Assembly: GCA_037384645.1 (NCBI GenBank)
Contig: JARRNT010000021.1
Span: forward strand, 3,516-67,515
Origin: RI-92 sp037384645
GTDB lineage: Bacteria > Pseudomonadota > Gammaproteobacteria > UBA6429 > Thiohalophilaceae
Length of the DNA stretch: 64,000 nucleotides
Direction: 5' to 3'
Under the pieces are notes generated by a model, which saw only the letters and a list, made by a program, of their open reading frames with translations, was not told the DNA's origin and ran no database searches. Positions 42,087 to 51,699 of this stretch are shown in pieces. Numbering within the stretch: the first letter of the stretch is position 1; each line of letters opens with the position of its first letter. The translations under genes were made by a program, and so were the position numbers.

Positions 42087-44072
42087 TCAGAATATTCCCA
42101 GAAATTTCTTCTTACCGCCGCCTTCTTCCAGGGACTTGATGACATCCTGGTGTCCGGCCTGCTTTGCCATCATTTCAGCGTTCTGGCGGTCGTGATTGCG
42201 GATATCCGGCTCAGCGCCGGCCTTGAGCAGGAGCCTGACGATACGGGCATTTCCGTTGCGGGCAGCCAGCATCAGCGCGGTATTGCCGAAGATGTTTCTG
42301 ATATTTACCTTGGCATAAGCCTTTAACAGTAATTCGACAATCCTGCTATTGCCGTTGTCTGCGGCGAGCATCAATGCGGAATTTTTGCGGTGGCTGAGGT
42401 GGTTGACCCTGGCGCCGGCCCTGATCAATGTCTCCACGATTCGGGTATTGCCCAGTGCCGCACAGCGGGCCAGCAGGTTATTCCCGTCACTGTCCACCTG
42501 GCCAGGCTGGATTCCCTGTTGCAGTAAAAAGTCGACAACGGTGACCTGGTTATTGAGTGCGGCCAGCCAGAGTCCGGTTTCACCGGCATGGTTGGCCTGC
42601 TTAAGGTTAACGCCGCGTGCCTGCAGGGCTTTGACTGTGTCCAGCGAACCCTGTTTACAGGCCCAGAGCAGGGCGGACATGCCGTCGTGTTGGCGGGCGT
42701 TCGGGTCGGCATGTGCCCGTAGTAATGCATGGACGATTTCATTGTGGCCAAAATGCGCGGCGAGGATCAGGGCAGTGGTCCCGTCGGGCTCGGCATAATT
42801 GGGGTTTGCGTGGTGGGCCAGCAGGCTGGAGGCAACCCTGGCGTGTCCCTGGCGTGCGGCCCAGAGCAGGGCTGTCATACCATTGCGTTGTCTCAGGTTG
42901 GGGTCGGCGCCGTGTGCGAGTAAGGCCTTGACGATGCGGACATGGCCCTGCCAGGCGGCACGACTGAGCGCGGTATGGCCTTCCGCGTCCTGCGCGTTTA
43001 GCTTACTGCGATGGTCGCGTAATAACTGTTGCACAATGTCGTCCTGGCCCTGCCAGGCGGCGATCATTAACGGCGTCCAGTCTCGAAACAGAGAGCCCTT
43101 GGTATTGAATGTTTTCGTATTGATTTTGCGTTGGGCGATCTCATCCTTGCGCGACCTGGGTTTACGTGCACCTGCGCGTAACAGCAGCCTGGCACAGGCT
43201 GTTTCATGACGATTCATGGCCCATAAATAGGCGGAAATTTTCCGATCATCGACGGCGTTCACTTTAGCCCCTTTTCTCAGAAAAAGGCGTAATACGTTCT
43301 GATGGCCTTCGCGTGCCGCGTACATGAGCGGGCGGACGCCACGCTTGTCGCGTTGTTCGAGCCGGGCACCATGCAGGAGCAGGATTGAGGCAATCCGCTT
43401 ATGACCACCAGCGGCAGCCTGCATCAGGGCGGATGAACCGTCGGTCTAGGCAAGATTCACCCGGGCATGATGATCCAGCAGTATTTGTACGCACAGTGCA
43501 TTGCCATTATGCGCGGCAATCATCAGCGGGGTATTCCCCAGCTCGTCCCGGGTATTGACCCTGGCACCGGCTTTAAGCATGTCAGCGAGAGCGCCGCTAT
43601 CGCCACGCAGACTGGCTAATAGCAGCCGGTCATCGAGCGTGGATTTGTCGACATGGTGTACCTGACCCAGGCGTTTGAGTTTTGCCCGGGCCTGGCGGTG
43701 ACCCTGTTTTGCGGCCTTTTCCAGCCAGAATCGGGCCCTGGTGTCATTTTCATCGACTCCCTCGCCGTTCAGATACATGATACCGAGGGCGTATTGTGCC
43801 CTGGCCAGACCCTGTTTGCTGGCCAGGCGTAGCCAGTCGGCGGCGGCCTTGAGATTCTGGCGGGCACCCTGGCCGTTACGGATCAGGATGCCGAGCTGGT
43901 ACTGGGCTTCTTTGTTACCCGCCCTGGCGACCGGGTACAGCAGGTGGACGGCCTGGGCAAAGTCGCGTGTGCGGATCGCCAGCATGGCATTATCCATGGC
44001 GTTGGCGAAGGCCAGGTGGGAAAACTGGATCAGGATCAGGCTGAAGAGCAAACGTCGTATCGTGGCTGACAT
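42087..44072 (-). pseudogene. Exported Sel1/ankyrin-repeat protein interrupted by an in-frame stop
   Basis: The frame begins MSATIRRLLFSLILIQF with a signal peptide, then three Sel1-type repeats (AQYQLGILIRNGQGARQNL; AQYALGIMYLNGEGVDEN) and ankyrin repeats. It stops at TAG (43446-43448, codon 209) and resumes in the same frame with TDGSSALMQAAAGGHKR and about 12 more ankyrin repeats to TAA at 42087. The stop falls in the middle of one ankyrin repeat, where Gln (CAG) would fit. Full length would be 661 residues. It starts 16 bases after the ferredoxin-flavoprotein gene. A nonsense mutation, a sequencing error or readthrough are possible. Confidence 0.82.
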
Positions 44073-44088
44073 ATCAATCCCTCTTGAA

Positions 44089-45399
44089 TCAGGAAGCGCC
44101 GTGTTTGGTCTCGACTTCTATACCTATCTCCTTCAGGAAGGGGGTGGGCAGGATACCACCGGCACAGATGATGACCGCTTCGTTTGGTATTTCATGCATT
44201 TTGCCTTGCTGGTCAATCAGTACCTTGTCTGCCTGGATCTCCTTGACATTAGAGCTCAGCAAAACATTGAGCTGACCGTTGGCCTGCATTTGTTCGACCA
44301 GCTTGCGGTTTTTTTCCTTGGCGCGAGAGAAGGCATCGCTGCGATAGGACAATGTCACGCGGGTCCCGGGTTCTTCCGCGATACTGGTGGCTGCCTCCAT
44401 GGCGGCATCACCACCGCCGACGACCAGCACGTGCTGGTTGCGATATTGTTCCGGGTCGATCAGGGAATAAACCACCTTGGGCTGATCCTCGCCGGGTACG
44501 CCCAGTTTACGTGGGGTACCACGCCGGCCGATGGACAGTAGCACGGCTCGGGTCTTGTATTCGCCCCTGGCTGTCTTGATGATAAATCCCTGGTTATCGC
44601 GCGTAATGGTTTCCATTTTTTCACGATAATTGATTTTTACCCGGGTACGTTTTTCCACTTCCTGCCAGAAGGCCAGCAGTTTCTCCTTCTTCGTCTCGCG
44701 AAAGCGCACGGTGCCGACAATCGGCAGTTTCACCGGTGCGGTCATGACCACCTTACCACGCGGAAACTTGAAAACGGTGCCACCGAGCGAATCCTGTTCC
44801 AGGGTCAGGTAGCGTAAATTTTTATCGTGGGCAGCCAGGGTCGCGGCAAAACCGGCCGGCCCGGCACCGACTATCACGACGTCATAGCGGTCCTTTTGCT
44901 TGCCGATACCATTCAGCTTGCTGAGATTATTAATGGCCTGTACCCCCTGGCTAACGGCATTACGAATCAGGCCCATGCCACCGAGTTCACCGGCGATGAA
45001 AATGCCCGGCACATTGGTTTCAAAATTTTCATTGACGTTGGGAATATCGACGCCACGCTTATCCGTTCCAAAGACCAGTGAAATCGCATCAAACGGACAG
45101 GCGCGCTTACAGGCACCGTGACCGATACACTTGGTTGGATTGATCAGGTCGGCTTTACCGTGAATCATGCCAATCACGTCACCTTCGGGGCAGGCAGTGA
45201 CACAGGCGCCACAGCCCACACAGAGCTGCATATCGAACACGGGGTGCAGGGAAGCCGGTTCCGACATCCCTTCGGCGTGGATCCTGGTGACGTGTTGCAG
45301 ATTACGCTGGGAACTGCGGGAGCGCAGATACGCGTAACCCAGGACCATGGCGGCGGGTGACGCATATGCAATATAGGTATAGATATCGCCGGCATCCAT
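44089..45399 (-). CDS. Membrane-anchored ferredoxin-flavoprotein oxidoreductase
   Basis: The 436-residue protein has one N-terminal membrane segment (residues 7-24), a ferredoxin domain, and a thioredoxin-reductase-like FAD/NAD(P) domain with GAGPAG at 178-183 and VVGGGDAAMEAA further on. The first cluster motif is complete (Cys60, 63, 66, 70); the second has His94 in place of a cysteine (Cys91, Cys97, Cys101). A segment normally found at the C-terminus of this fold (ETNVPGIFIAGELGGMGL) lies at 127-145, before the first Rossmann motif. No redox-active CxxC is present. It could feed NAD(P)H electrons to the membrane haem protein of the cytochrome operon. Confidence 0.82.
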   Translation of the reverse strand: MDAGDIYTYIAYASPAAMVLGYAYLRSRSSQRNLQHVTRIHAEGMSEPASLHPVFDMQLCVGCGACVTACPEGDVIGMIHGKADLINPTKCIGHGACKRACPFDAISLVFGTDKRGVDIPNVNENFETNVPGIFIAGELGGMGLIRNAVSQGVQAINNLSKLNGIGKQKDRYDVVIVGAGPAGFAATLAAHDKNLRYLTLEQDSLGGTVFKFPRGKVVMTAPVKLPIVGTVRFRETKKEKLLAFWQEVEKRTRVKINYREKMETITRDNQGFIIKTARGEYKTRAVLLSIGRRGTPRKLGVPGEDQPKVVYSLIDPEQYRNQHVLVVGGGDAAMEAATSIAEEPGTRVTLSYRSDAFSRAKEKNRKLVEQMQANGQLNVLLSSNVKEIQADKVLIDQQGKMHEIPNEAVIICAGGILPTPFLKEIGIEVETKHGAS

Positions 45400-45446
45400 A
45401 TTCTGTCCCTTTTTTTATTGTCGGGCTGCCGTGTCGCGCCAGGATA

Positions 45447-46697
45447 TTACATCACTTCCTTGTCGATGGTGACCTCGATGGTTTTGTGATCCTTGGTGGC
45501 GACACTGCTGCTACGGCCCTGCAAATCACCGCGGCTGGGCATGACATTGCCGCTCTGGCTTACGCGGGCACCGATGTAAACCTGGGCATAGTCCGATAAT
45601 TTGTTCATGGGCGACATGGCCATGGCATCATTCAGCGTGACCTTGGCGGGCAGGTCCTTGACCTGCAGCCGCTTGGCGGCCAGTGGTTGCGGCGGACCGT
45701 TAACGGCACGGGCATAAACAAAGACCGTCTCTGTCGGTTTGACCCTGGATTTGTATTTGGCGTCCAGTTTGATTACAGCCGTTACACTGGCGCCCTGGTT
45801 GGCGCTGGCCTGCTTGTTCTGGTCAGAGGCTGACGGCAATGCCATGGGCTTGCCCGTGAGGCGTGCCTGTGCATGTGCCAGGTGCATGCGCACTTCCCGG
45901 TAATCTTTCGGGTTGTTTTTGACGACGGGTAACAGGCGTTTCCAGTAGCTCAGCGCAGTCTTGTAGTCGGAGCGGGATTCGTATGCCATTGCCGCCATCC
46001 ACATGGCAGTGGGATCGTTCGGGTCGTGATCCAGGACACGCTTGATTAACTTGAATGCCTTTGCATTGACCTTGCCGCCATTTTGCATGGCCAGGGCATC
46101 GGCATACATCAGCAGGATGTTGGGTTCATCACTACGCAGGGCGTATGCCTTGCCCAGGGCCTTGGCGGCCAGGTCGTAGTTATGCAGGACCATATAGCTG
46201 CGACCCAGCATGGTCCAGCCCTCGGCGCTGTTGGGGTTTTGTTGGAGTTTTTGCCTCAGTCGATTGACCATGGCAGCGATGGACGGTGAGTTACGGACCC
46301 CGGCAGCCGCATGTGCGGTTTCCATGGCTGCTTCCTTTTTAGGATGCAGCGCAATCGGGGTACCGATCTGGTAGTACAGTACCGGCGTCAGCACGGCGAG
46401 CACGGCGAAGATGCCGAGCAGGGTCCAGGTCTGGCTGAACTGATGACGCGGCGTGGTTTCATCAGTATTTTGTTTTAAATCATCACCGAGAGAGACGACC
46501 AGGTCGTCATAGGCGTTTTGATATTCCTCCTGGGTCAGCTCACCGGCTTCTAGTTGCGCCTTAAGATCGACGAATTCCTGGCGCAGCATATCGATATTTT
46601 GCTGCTTGCGGTCGAGATCATTGCGACCCTGGTATTTTGTTAAAATCCAAATCAGGGCAAAGGCGATGGCCAGAACCACAATTATTGCAACGATCAT
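45447..46697 (-). CDS. ccmI: Cytochrome c maturation protein CcmI
   Basis: The 416-residue protein has an N-terminal membrane helix, a leucine-zipper-like cytoplasmic loop (QAQLEAGELTQEEYQNAYDD type), a second helix near residue 100 and a periplasmic TPR domain (PNSAEGWTMLGRSYMVLHNY; DPNDPTAMWMAAMAYESR). It delivers apocytochromes to the CcmF/H ligation complex. The C-terminal 130 residues form a beta domain as in long CcmI proteins. It overlaps ccmH by four bases. Confidence 0.92.
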   Translation of the reverse strand: MIVAIIVVLAIAFALIWILTKYQGRNDLDRKQQNIDMLRQEFVDLKAQLEAGELTQEEYQNAYDDLVVSLGDDLKQNTDETTPRHQFSQTWTLLGIFAVLAVLTPVLYYQIGTPIALHPKKEAAMETAHAAAGVRNSPSIAAMVNRLRQKLQQNPNSAEGWTMLGRSYMVLHNYDLAAKALGKAYALRSDEPNILLMYADALAMQNGGKVNAKAFKLIKRVLDHDPNDPTAMWMAAMAYESRSDYKTALSYWKRLLPVVKNNPKDYREVRMHLAHAQARLTGKPMALPSASDQNKQASANQGASVTAVIKLDAKYKSRVKPTETVFVYARAVNGPPQPLAAKRLQVKDLPAKVTLNDAMAMSPMNKLSDYAQVYIGARVSQSGNVMPSRGDLQGRSSSVATKDHKTIEVTIDKEVM

Positions 46698-47155
46698 GAT
46701 TTTATTTCCTTGTCAGCCAGTAACTGGCGTGCTTTTTCATAATTGGATGTATCCGCGTCGGTCGGGCTTTTGCGTTTACGTCTGAGAGTTATTTGCATGG
46801 CGATGACGCCAATGATCAATAATGCAAACGGCCCGACCCATAACAGGTAAGTGGTAGGCATAAATGGAGGATCGTACAAGACGAAGTCGCCGTAGCGGGA
46901 TACCATATAATGAATGATTTGCTTGTCGGTTGAACCGTCAGTAACCATTTTATAAACCTGATCGCGCAATTGCCCGGCAAGCTCGGCGTTGGAGTTGGCG
47001 AGATTTTCATCCTGACAAACCAGGCAGCGCAACGTATTGATGAGATGGTTGTAGCGTGACTCCAGTTGTGCATTATCGAAATGGCGTACTTCGATAGCAG
47101 ACCAGGCCGGGGCAATCAGGCATACCATCAATAGAGATATAAATATATGGCGCAT
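46694..47155 (-). CDS. ccmH: Cytochrome c maturation protein CcmH
   Basis: The 153-residue protein has a signal peptide, the redox motif LRCLVCQ (Cys44 and Cys47) and a C-terminal membrane segment (YLLWVGPFALLIIGVIAMQI). It reduces apocytochrome CxxCH cysteines before haem attachment. This is the short form, with CcmI encoded separately. It overlaps ccmG by one base. Confidence 0.96.
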   Translation of the reverse strand: MRHIFISLLMVCLIAPAWSAIEVRHFDNAQLESRYNHLINTLRCLVCQDENLANSNAELAGQLRDQVYKMVTDGSTDKQIIHYMVSRYGDFVLYDPPFMPTTYLLWVGPFALLIIGVIAMQITLRRKRKSPTDADTSNYEKARQLLADKEIKS

Positions 47156-47682
47156 TATGCGGGCTCCGCGTTAAGCTTTTTTATCAGGGGAAGGATGGTT
47201 TTGCGTAGCGCTGTTTCAGTAATAGCGCCGATAACCTTGTAGCGTATAATGCCCTTTTTATCGATAATAAATGATTCCGGTACGGCGTACACACCCCAGT
47301 TAATACTGGTCTTGCCATCCTTATCGATGAGGATCATGTCATAAGGATTGCCATGACGTTCTAACCAACGGCGGACATTGACCTCGTGATCCTGCTTGTC
47401 CATGCCGATCAACAGAACATGCTGGGATAGTTCAGCAACCTGCGGGGACTCCTCGCTACAGGTTTCACACCATGATGCGAAGACATTCAGTACCCACGGT
47501 TTGCCAAGCATTTTGCTTGTTTTGACCCGCTGGTCCGGAAAATCAAGGCTGACCAGATCCAGATGAGGGGCAGGTTTGCCAATGAAGGGGGAGGGTACAC
47601 GGTGTGGATCGATCGTCAGGCCGTTATACAACAGTACGAGCAGGCCGACGAAGACCACAATGGGCAATACAAACCGGATCAT
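47155..47682 (-). CDS. ccmG: Thiol:disulfide interchange protein CcmG (DsbE)
   Basis: The 175-residue membrane-anchored thioredoxin has its active site at Cys72 and Cys75 (FASWCETC), and the family GxxxVPxF-like groove near IDKDGKTSINWGVYAVPE. It keeps apocytochrome thiols reduced together with CcmH. The start overlaps the ccmF stop by four bases. Confidence 0.95.
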   Translation of the reverse strand: MIRFVLPIVVFVGLLVLLYNGLTIDPHRVPSPFIGKPAPHLDLVSLDFPDQRVKTSKMLGKPWVLNVFASWCETCSEESPQVAELSQHVLLIGMDKQDHEVNVRRWLERHGNPYDMILIDKDGKTSINWGVYAVPESFIIDKKGIIRYKVIGAITETALRKTILPLIKKLNAEPA

Positions 47683-49652
47683 GCAGTCGCCCCTTCATTT
47701 TGCACGCCTTCGCGAGCGGTAGATTTGGCAGTACGGTAGCGACGGTCAGTAATTGCGATCAGGCCACCAAAAGCCATCATGAATCCGCCAAACCAGATCC
47801 AGCGCAGGAACGGCTTGTGATAAAGACGTACACTCCAGGCCCCCTGATTATTCAGTTTGTCACCCAGTGCCACGAACAGGTCGCGGGTTATCCCGCCGTG
47901 AATCGCGGCCTTGGTCAGCGGATTACCGTCACCAAAGTCGCGTTTTTCCGGATACATTTTAGTGACCAGCTTGCCATGATGGGTCACCACGAAAGTCGCT
48001 TGCTGTGCAGTGTAGTTCGGTCCCTGCACAGTTTTGATGCCTTCCATTTTGAATTTGTATCCGGCCAGGCTGTAACTGGCGCCCGGAGTCAGGCGTACGT
48101 CTTTTTCAATGCTGTATTGCGTGGTCAGGCTGATTCCAACGATAAACACGGCGACACCCATGTGCGCGAGGATCATTCCGTAAAAGCCACGTGGGACGGC
48201 CGCGATATTTTGCCATGTCATCTTACGGTTTTTGAAACGTGACCTGAAGTCAGTAACCACACCGCTCATGACCCAGAAGAACAGCATCATGCCGATCAAG
48301 GCAAATATCTTGATATTCGGCATGACCACCCAGACGAACAGGAAACCAGCTACGATGCTGAAGATGACCGCGCGTACCAGGTAGTGTTGCAGGCGTGACA
48401 GGTTATCCTGGCGCCAGCGCAGCAGGGTACCGAAGCCGAGTAACAGGGCCAGCGGGATGGTGAGCGGGATAAATACGCTGTTGAAATACGGCGGTCCCAC
48501 TGAAATCTTGCCCAGGCCCATGGCCTGCAGAGCCAACGGGTAAAGCGTTCCCAGGAGAACGCTGGCGGAAGTTGTTACCAGTATAACATTATTGATAAGC
48601 AGTCCACTCTCGCGAGAGATGCTAGACGACTCACTCGCAGTGCGCAGGGTTGGACCACGCCAGGCATAAAGCAGCAGGGATGCGCCAACCACGACGCCGA
48701 GGAACATCAGAATGAATACCCCGCGTGCCGGGTCGGACGCAAAGGCATGCACCGAGGTGAGCACGCCGGAGCGGACCAGGAAGGTGCCGAGCAGACTTAG
48801 CGAGAACGTAATCATGGCCAGCAACAGGGTCCAGGCCTTGAAGGTATTACGTTTTTCAGTCACGGCCAGGGAGTGCACCAGTGCCGTCCCGACCAGCCAG
48901 GGCATGAACGAGGCATTTTCCACCGGATCCCAGAACCACCAGCCACCCCAGCCCAGTACGTAGTAGGACCACCAGCTACCGGCGACGATACCCATGGTGA
49001 GGAAAAACCACGAGGCATTGGTCCAGGGCCGTGCCCAGCGGGCCCAGGCCGTATCCAGCTTGCCACTGGTCAGGGCGGCAATAGCCAATGCAAAGGCGAC
49101 GGAGAAGCCGACGTATCCCATGTACAGTGTGGGCGGGTGCATGGCCAGTCCCGGATCCTGAAGTAAAGGGTTGAGATCCCGCCCCTGTGCCGGCACTGGG
49201 AAGATGCGGACAAAGGGATTCGAGGTCAGCAACATAAACAGCAGGAAACCGATGGAAATCATGCCCATGACCGAGAGGACTCGGGCAACGAATTCATCCG
49301 GTATGTTTCGACTGAAGCGGGCAACGGCTGCGGTCCATAGTGTAAGTACCGTAGCCCACAGCAATAATGAGCCTTCATGTGCACCCCATACTGCGGCAAT
49401 GCGGTAGATCAGCGGCATATGGGTGTTGGAGTTTTCAGCGACATAGAGCACAGAGAAATCAGAGACGATAAAACTGTAAGCGAGGATAAGAAAGGCGGAA
49501 CCAACAAAAAAGAACTGGGTATAGGCCGCCGGGCGCGCAATACGAATCCAGGCCGGAATACGTAGTATTGCACCGAGCATCGGGACGATTGCCTGGACGA
49601 GGGCGACGCCCAGGGCCATAATTAGACAGAGCAAGCCAATTTCAGGAATCAT
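47679..49652 (-). CDS. ccmF: Cytochrome c haem lyase subunit CcmF
   Basis: The 657-residue integral membrane protein has about 14 helices and the tryptophan-rich haem-handling WWD region (WGGWWFWDPVENASFMPW), flanked by conserved periplasmic histidines. It transfers haem from CcmE to apocytochrome c. Length equals the family norm. It starts one base after ccmE. Confidence 0.97.
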   Translation of the reverse strand: MIPEIGLLCLIMALGVALVQAIVPMLGAILRIPAWIRIARPAAYTQFFFVGSAFLILAYSFIVSDFSVLYVAENSNTHMPLIYRIAAVWGAHEGSLLLWATVLTLWTAAVARFSRNIPDEFVARVLSVMGMISIGFLLFMLLTSNPFVRIFPVPAQGRDLNPLLQDPGLAMHPPTLYMGYVGFSVAFALAIAALTSGKLDTAWARWARPWTNASWFFLTMGIVAGSWWSYYVLGWGGWWFWDPVENASFMPWLVGTALVHSLAVTEKRNTFKAWTLLLAMITFSLSLLGTFLVRSGVLTSVHAFASDPARGVFILMFLGVVVGASLLLYAWRGPTLRTASESSSISRESGLLINNVILVTTSASVLLGTLYPLALQAMGLGKISVGPPYFNSVFIPLTIPLALLLGFGTLLRWRQDNLSRLQHYLVRAVIFSIVAGFLFVWVVMPNIKIFALIGMMLFFWVMSGVVTDFRSRFKNRKMTWQNIAAVPRGFYGMILAHMGVAVFIVGISLTTQYSIEKDVRLTPGASYSLAGYKFKMEGIKTVQGPNYTAQQATFVVTHHGKLVTKMYPEKRDFGDGNPLTKAAIHGGITRDLFVALGDKLNNQGAWSVRLYHKPFLRWIWFGGFMMAFGGLIAITDRRYRTAKSTAREGVQNEGATA

Positions 49653-49653
49653 T

Positions 49654-50115
49654 TTAGTTCACCATTGCCTTCGCCGCGGCGGCCTTGGCAGCTGCGGCTT
49701 TTTTGAGTGATGCCGCGACTTCCGGCGGCATGTATTTCTCATCGTGCTTGGCCAGGATCTGGTTCGCGACGAACAGGCCACGCTTTTTATTGAGCTTGCC
49801 CTTGGCCAGCACGACCTGGCCTTCACGGAACAGATCGGGCAGGATACCGCTGTATTGCACCTCGACAGACTTGGCGCCATCGGTTACTTCAAACTGTGAC
49901 TGGATACCCTGCAGATGTTTGAACGTGCCCTTTACCACGACACCGCCCATGCGTATTTCCGCGTGTGGTGGTGCTTTGCCGGCCATGACCTGGGTGGGTG
50001 AATAATAGAACATCATGTTCTGGTTAAAGGCGTAGAGGGCGAAGCCCACGGCGGTGGCGACACCCGTGACCATGATGCTGACGAGAATGAGGCGTTTGCG
50101 TCTGACTGGATTCAT
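49654..50115 (-). CDS. ccmE: Haem chaperone CcmE
   Basis: The 153-residue protein has a membrane anchor (residues 10-30) and a periplasmic OB domain. His124 in LAKHDEKYMP is the covalent haem ligand and Tyr128 the partner in the HxxxY motif. The tail is Ala/Lys-rich. It overlaps ccmD by four bases. Confidence 0.97.
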   Translation of the reverse strand: MNPVRRKRLILVSIMVTGVATAVGFALYAFNQNMMFYYSPTQVMAGKAPPHAEIRMGGVVVKGTFKHLQGIQSQFEVTDGAKSVEVQYSGILPDLFREGQVVLAKGKLNKKRGLFVANQILAKHDEKYMPPEVAASLKKAAAAKAAAAKAMVN

Positions 50116-50276
50116 TGTTCTAACCTGCCTGCACGACGTTGACGTTTAAGGATGCGTAATTGCTTTTTGTGTTGCAGCAATGGGATAACATAACTTGCTA
50201 CCAGCACGATCAGGGCGAGACCGTATGACGACCAGACATACACGGCGTACTTGCCCATGTTGAAATCATTGAACAT
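50112..50276 (-). CDS. ccmD: Haem exporter accessory protein CcmD
   Basis: The 54-residue protein has one membrane helix (YAVYVWSSYGLALIVLVASYV) and a basic C-terminus, as typical for CcmD, which helps release holo-CcmE from CcmABC. ATG at 50276 was chosen because AAAGGAG lies about seven bases upstream; the frame extends 12 codons further without support. Confidence 0.92.
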   Translation of the reverse strand: MFNDFNMGKYAVYVWSSYGLALIVLVASYVIPLLQHKKQLRILKRQRRAGRLEQ

Positions 50277-50278
50277 GT

Positions 50279-51031
50279 TCACACTCCTTTGTCGAGGATC
50301 TCGCCTACCCACGCAGTCTGTTTTTCTCGCAGCAGCAATTCATTGCGACTGCGCAGGAATACCACTGCCAGGTAAAACAGGTTAGTGCCGATGAACATGA
50401 TTAACAGGGGAACCAACATGCTCCAGGCGATAGCCGGATTATCCAGGGTTTTGAAACTGGAACCCTGATGGAGTGAACTCCACCATACCACCGAGTAGTG
50501 GACAATGGGTACGGTAACAATACCGACCATGGCCAGGATGGCCGCGGCGCGGGCGCCGACCCGGCGATCGGTGATGGCGGTGTACAGCGCGATCACACCG
50601 AAGTATTGAAACAGCAAAATCAGTTCAAAAGTCAAACGTGGGTCCCAAACCCAGTAGGTACCCCACATGGGTTTGCCCCAGATGGAGCCGGTGACCAGTG
50701 CCAGGAAGGTAAAAGTAGCACCGATGGGGGCATTGGCGATAATCATGACCTCGGCCAGCTTGATGCGCCAGACAAACGCGATCACGGCGCTCACGGCCAT
50801 GACAGTGTAGATAAACAGCGACAGCCAGGCGCTGGGTACGTGGATATACATGATGCGAAAGGCATTGCCTTGTTGGTAATCCGGGGGCGCAAAACCCAGG
50901 CCCCAGACCAGCCCCACCAGCATGAAGATCAGGCCGGTCCAGCCCAGGCGCGGAATCCAGCGGCACGCCATCCGGTAGAACCGCGGCGGCGAGGAAATCC
51001 TGTGCAAAAATGGCATAAACGGAAATTTCAT
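50279..51031 (-). CDS. ccmC: Haem exporter protein CcmC
   Basis: The 250-residue protein has six membrane helices and the tryptophan-rich signature WGTYWVWDPRLTFELIL. It loads haem onto CcmE. Conserved histidines flank the motif (HVPSAWLS; HYSVVWWSSLHQG). It lies between ccmB and ccmD with gaps of two bases each. Confidence 0.97.
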   Translation of the reverse strand: MKFPFMPFLHRISSPPRFYRMACRWIPRLGWTGLIFMLVGLVWGLGFAPPDYQQGNAFRIMYIHVPSAWLSLFIYTVMAVSAVIAFVWRIKLAEVMIIANAPIGATFTFLALVTGSIWGKPMWGTYWVWDPRLTFELILLFQYFGVIALYTAITDRRVGARAAAILAMVGIVTVPIVHYSVVWWSSLHQGSSFKTLDNPAIAWSMLVPLLIMFIGTNLFYLAVVFLRSRNELLLREKQTAWVGEILDKGV

Positions 51032-51033
51032 TC

Positions 51034-51699
51034 TTAACTCACACTCACCTTCAGGGCGGCGGCCGTGGGCAGCGGGGCCAGGGTGATTGCCAGGATCAGA
51101 AAGGCAATCAACATCGACAAATCCGCTGCGACCGGCGCGCCGGCTTTTGCGTGGGCAACCATGACCGTCGCAAACAGCAACACCGGGATGTACATGGGCA
51201 GGACCAATAAGGCCAATAATATCCCGCCCCGGCGAAGCCCGACCGTCAGTGCCACCCCAATGGCGCCGGCCGCACTCAACACCGGCGTACCCAGTAACAG
51301 GGTCAGCATCAAGACTTTACTACTACCTGCATCTAGCCCCAGGAAGAGGGTCAGCAGCGGAGTAAGTACTAACAGAGGCACGCCGCTGACCAGCCAATGT
51401 GCCAGGATCTTGCCCAATACCAGTAACGATAAGGGGTGATCACTCAGTATCAGTTGTTCCAGGGTCCCGTCTTCGAAGTCGGAACGGAACGTGCGGTCTA
51501 TCGACAGCAGGACCGAGAGCAGCGCGGCGACCCAGATAATCGCTGGTGCCACCGTGGCAATCAGCTTGGCATTGGCGCCGATGGCGAGCGGGAACAGGAC
51601 AACGATGAAGGAATAGAACAGCAGGGCGTTGACGAGTTCCGCGCGTTGGCGAAATGCCAGCAATAACTCGCGCCGGATCATGTACATAACCGCATCCAT
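51034..51699 (-). CDS. ccmB: Haem exporter protein CcmB
   Basis: The 221-residue permease has six hydrophobic helices and conserved blocks RRELLLAFRQRAELVNALLF and FRSDFEDGTLEQLILS. With CcmA it forms the ABC part of CcmABCD, which releases haem-loaded CcmE. Its ATG overlaps the ccmA stop by one base (TGATG). Confidence 0.96.
   Translation of the reverse strand: MDAVMYMIRRELLLAFRQRAELVNALLFYSFIVVLFPLAIGANAKLIATVAPAIIWVAALLSVLLSIDRTFRSDFEDGTLEQLILSDHPLSLLVLGKILAHWLVSGVPLLVLTPLLTLFLGLDAGSSKVLMLTLLLGTPVLSAAGAIGVALTVGLRRGGILLALLVLPMYIPVLLFATVMVAHAKAGAPVAADLSMLIAFLILAITLAPLPTAAALKVSVS

Noticed and set aside
43741..44541. 266-codon plus-strand frame across the Sel1/ankyrin and flavoprotein genes
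   Set aside because: It spans the junction of two clear minus-strand genes and encodes no recognisable domain.
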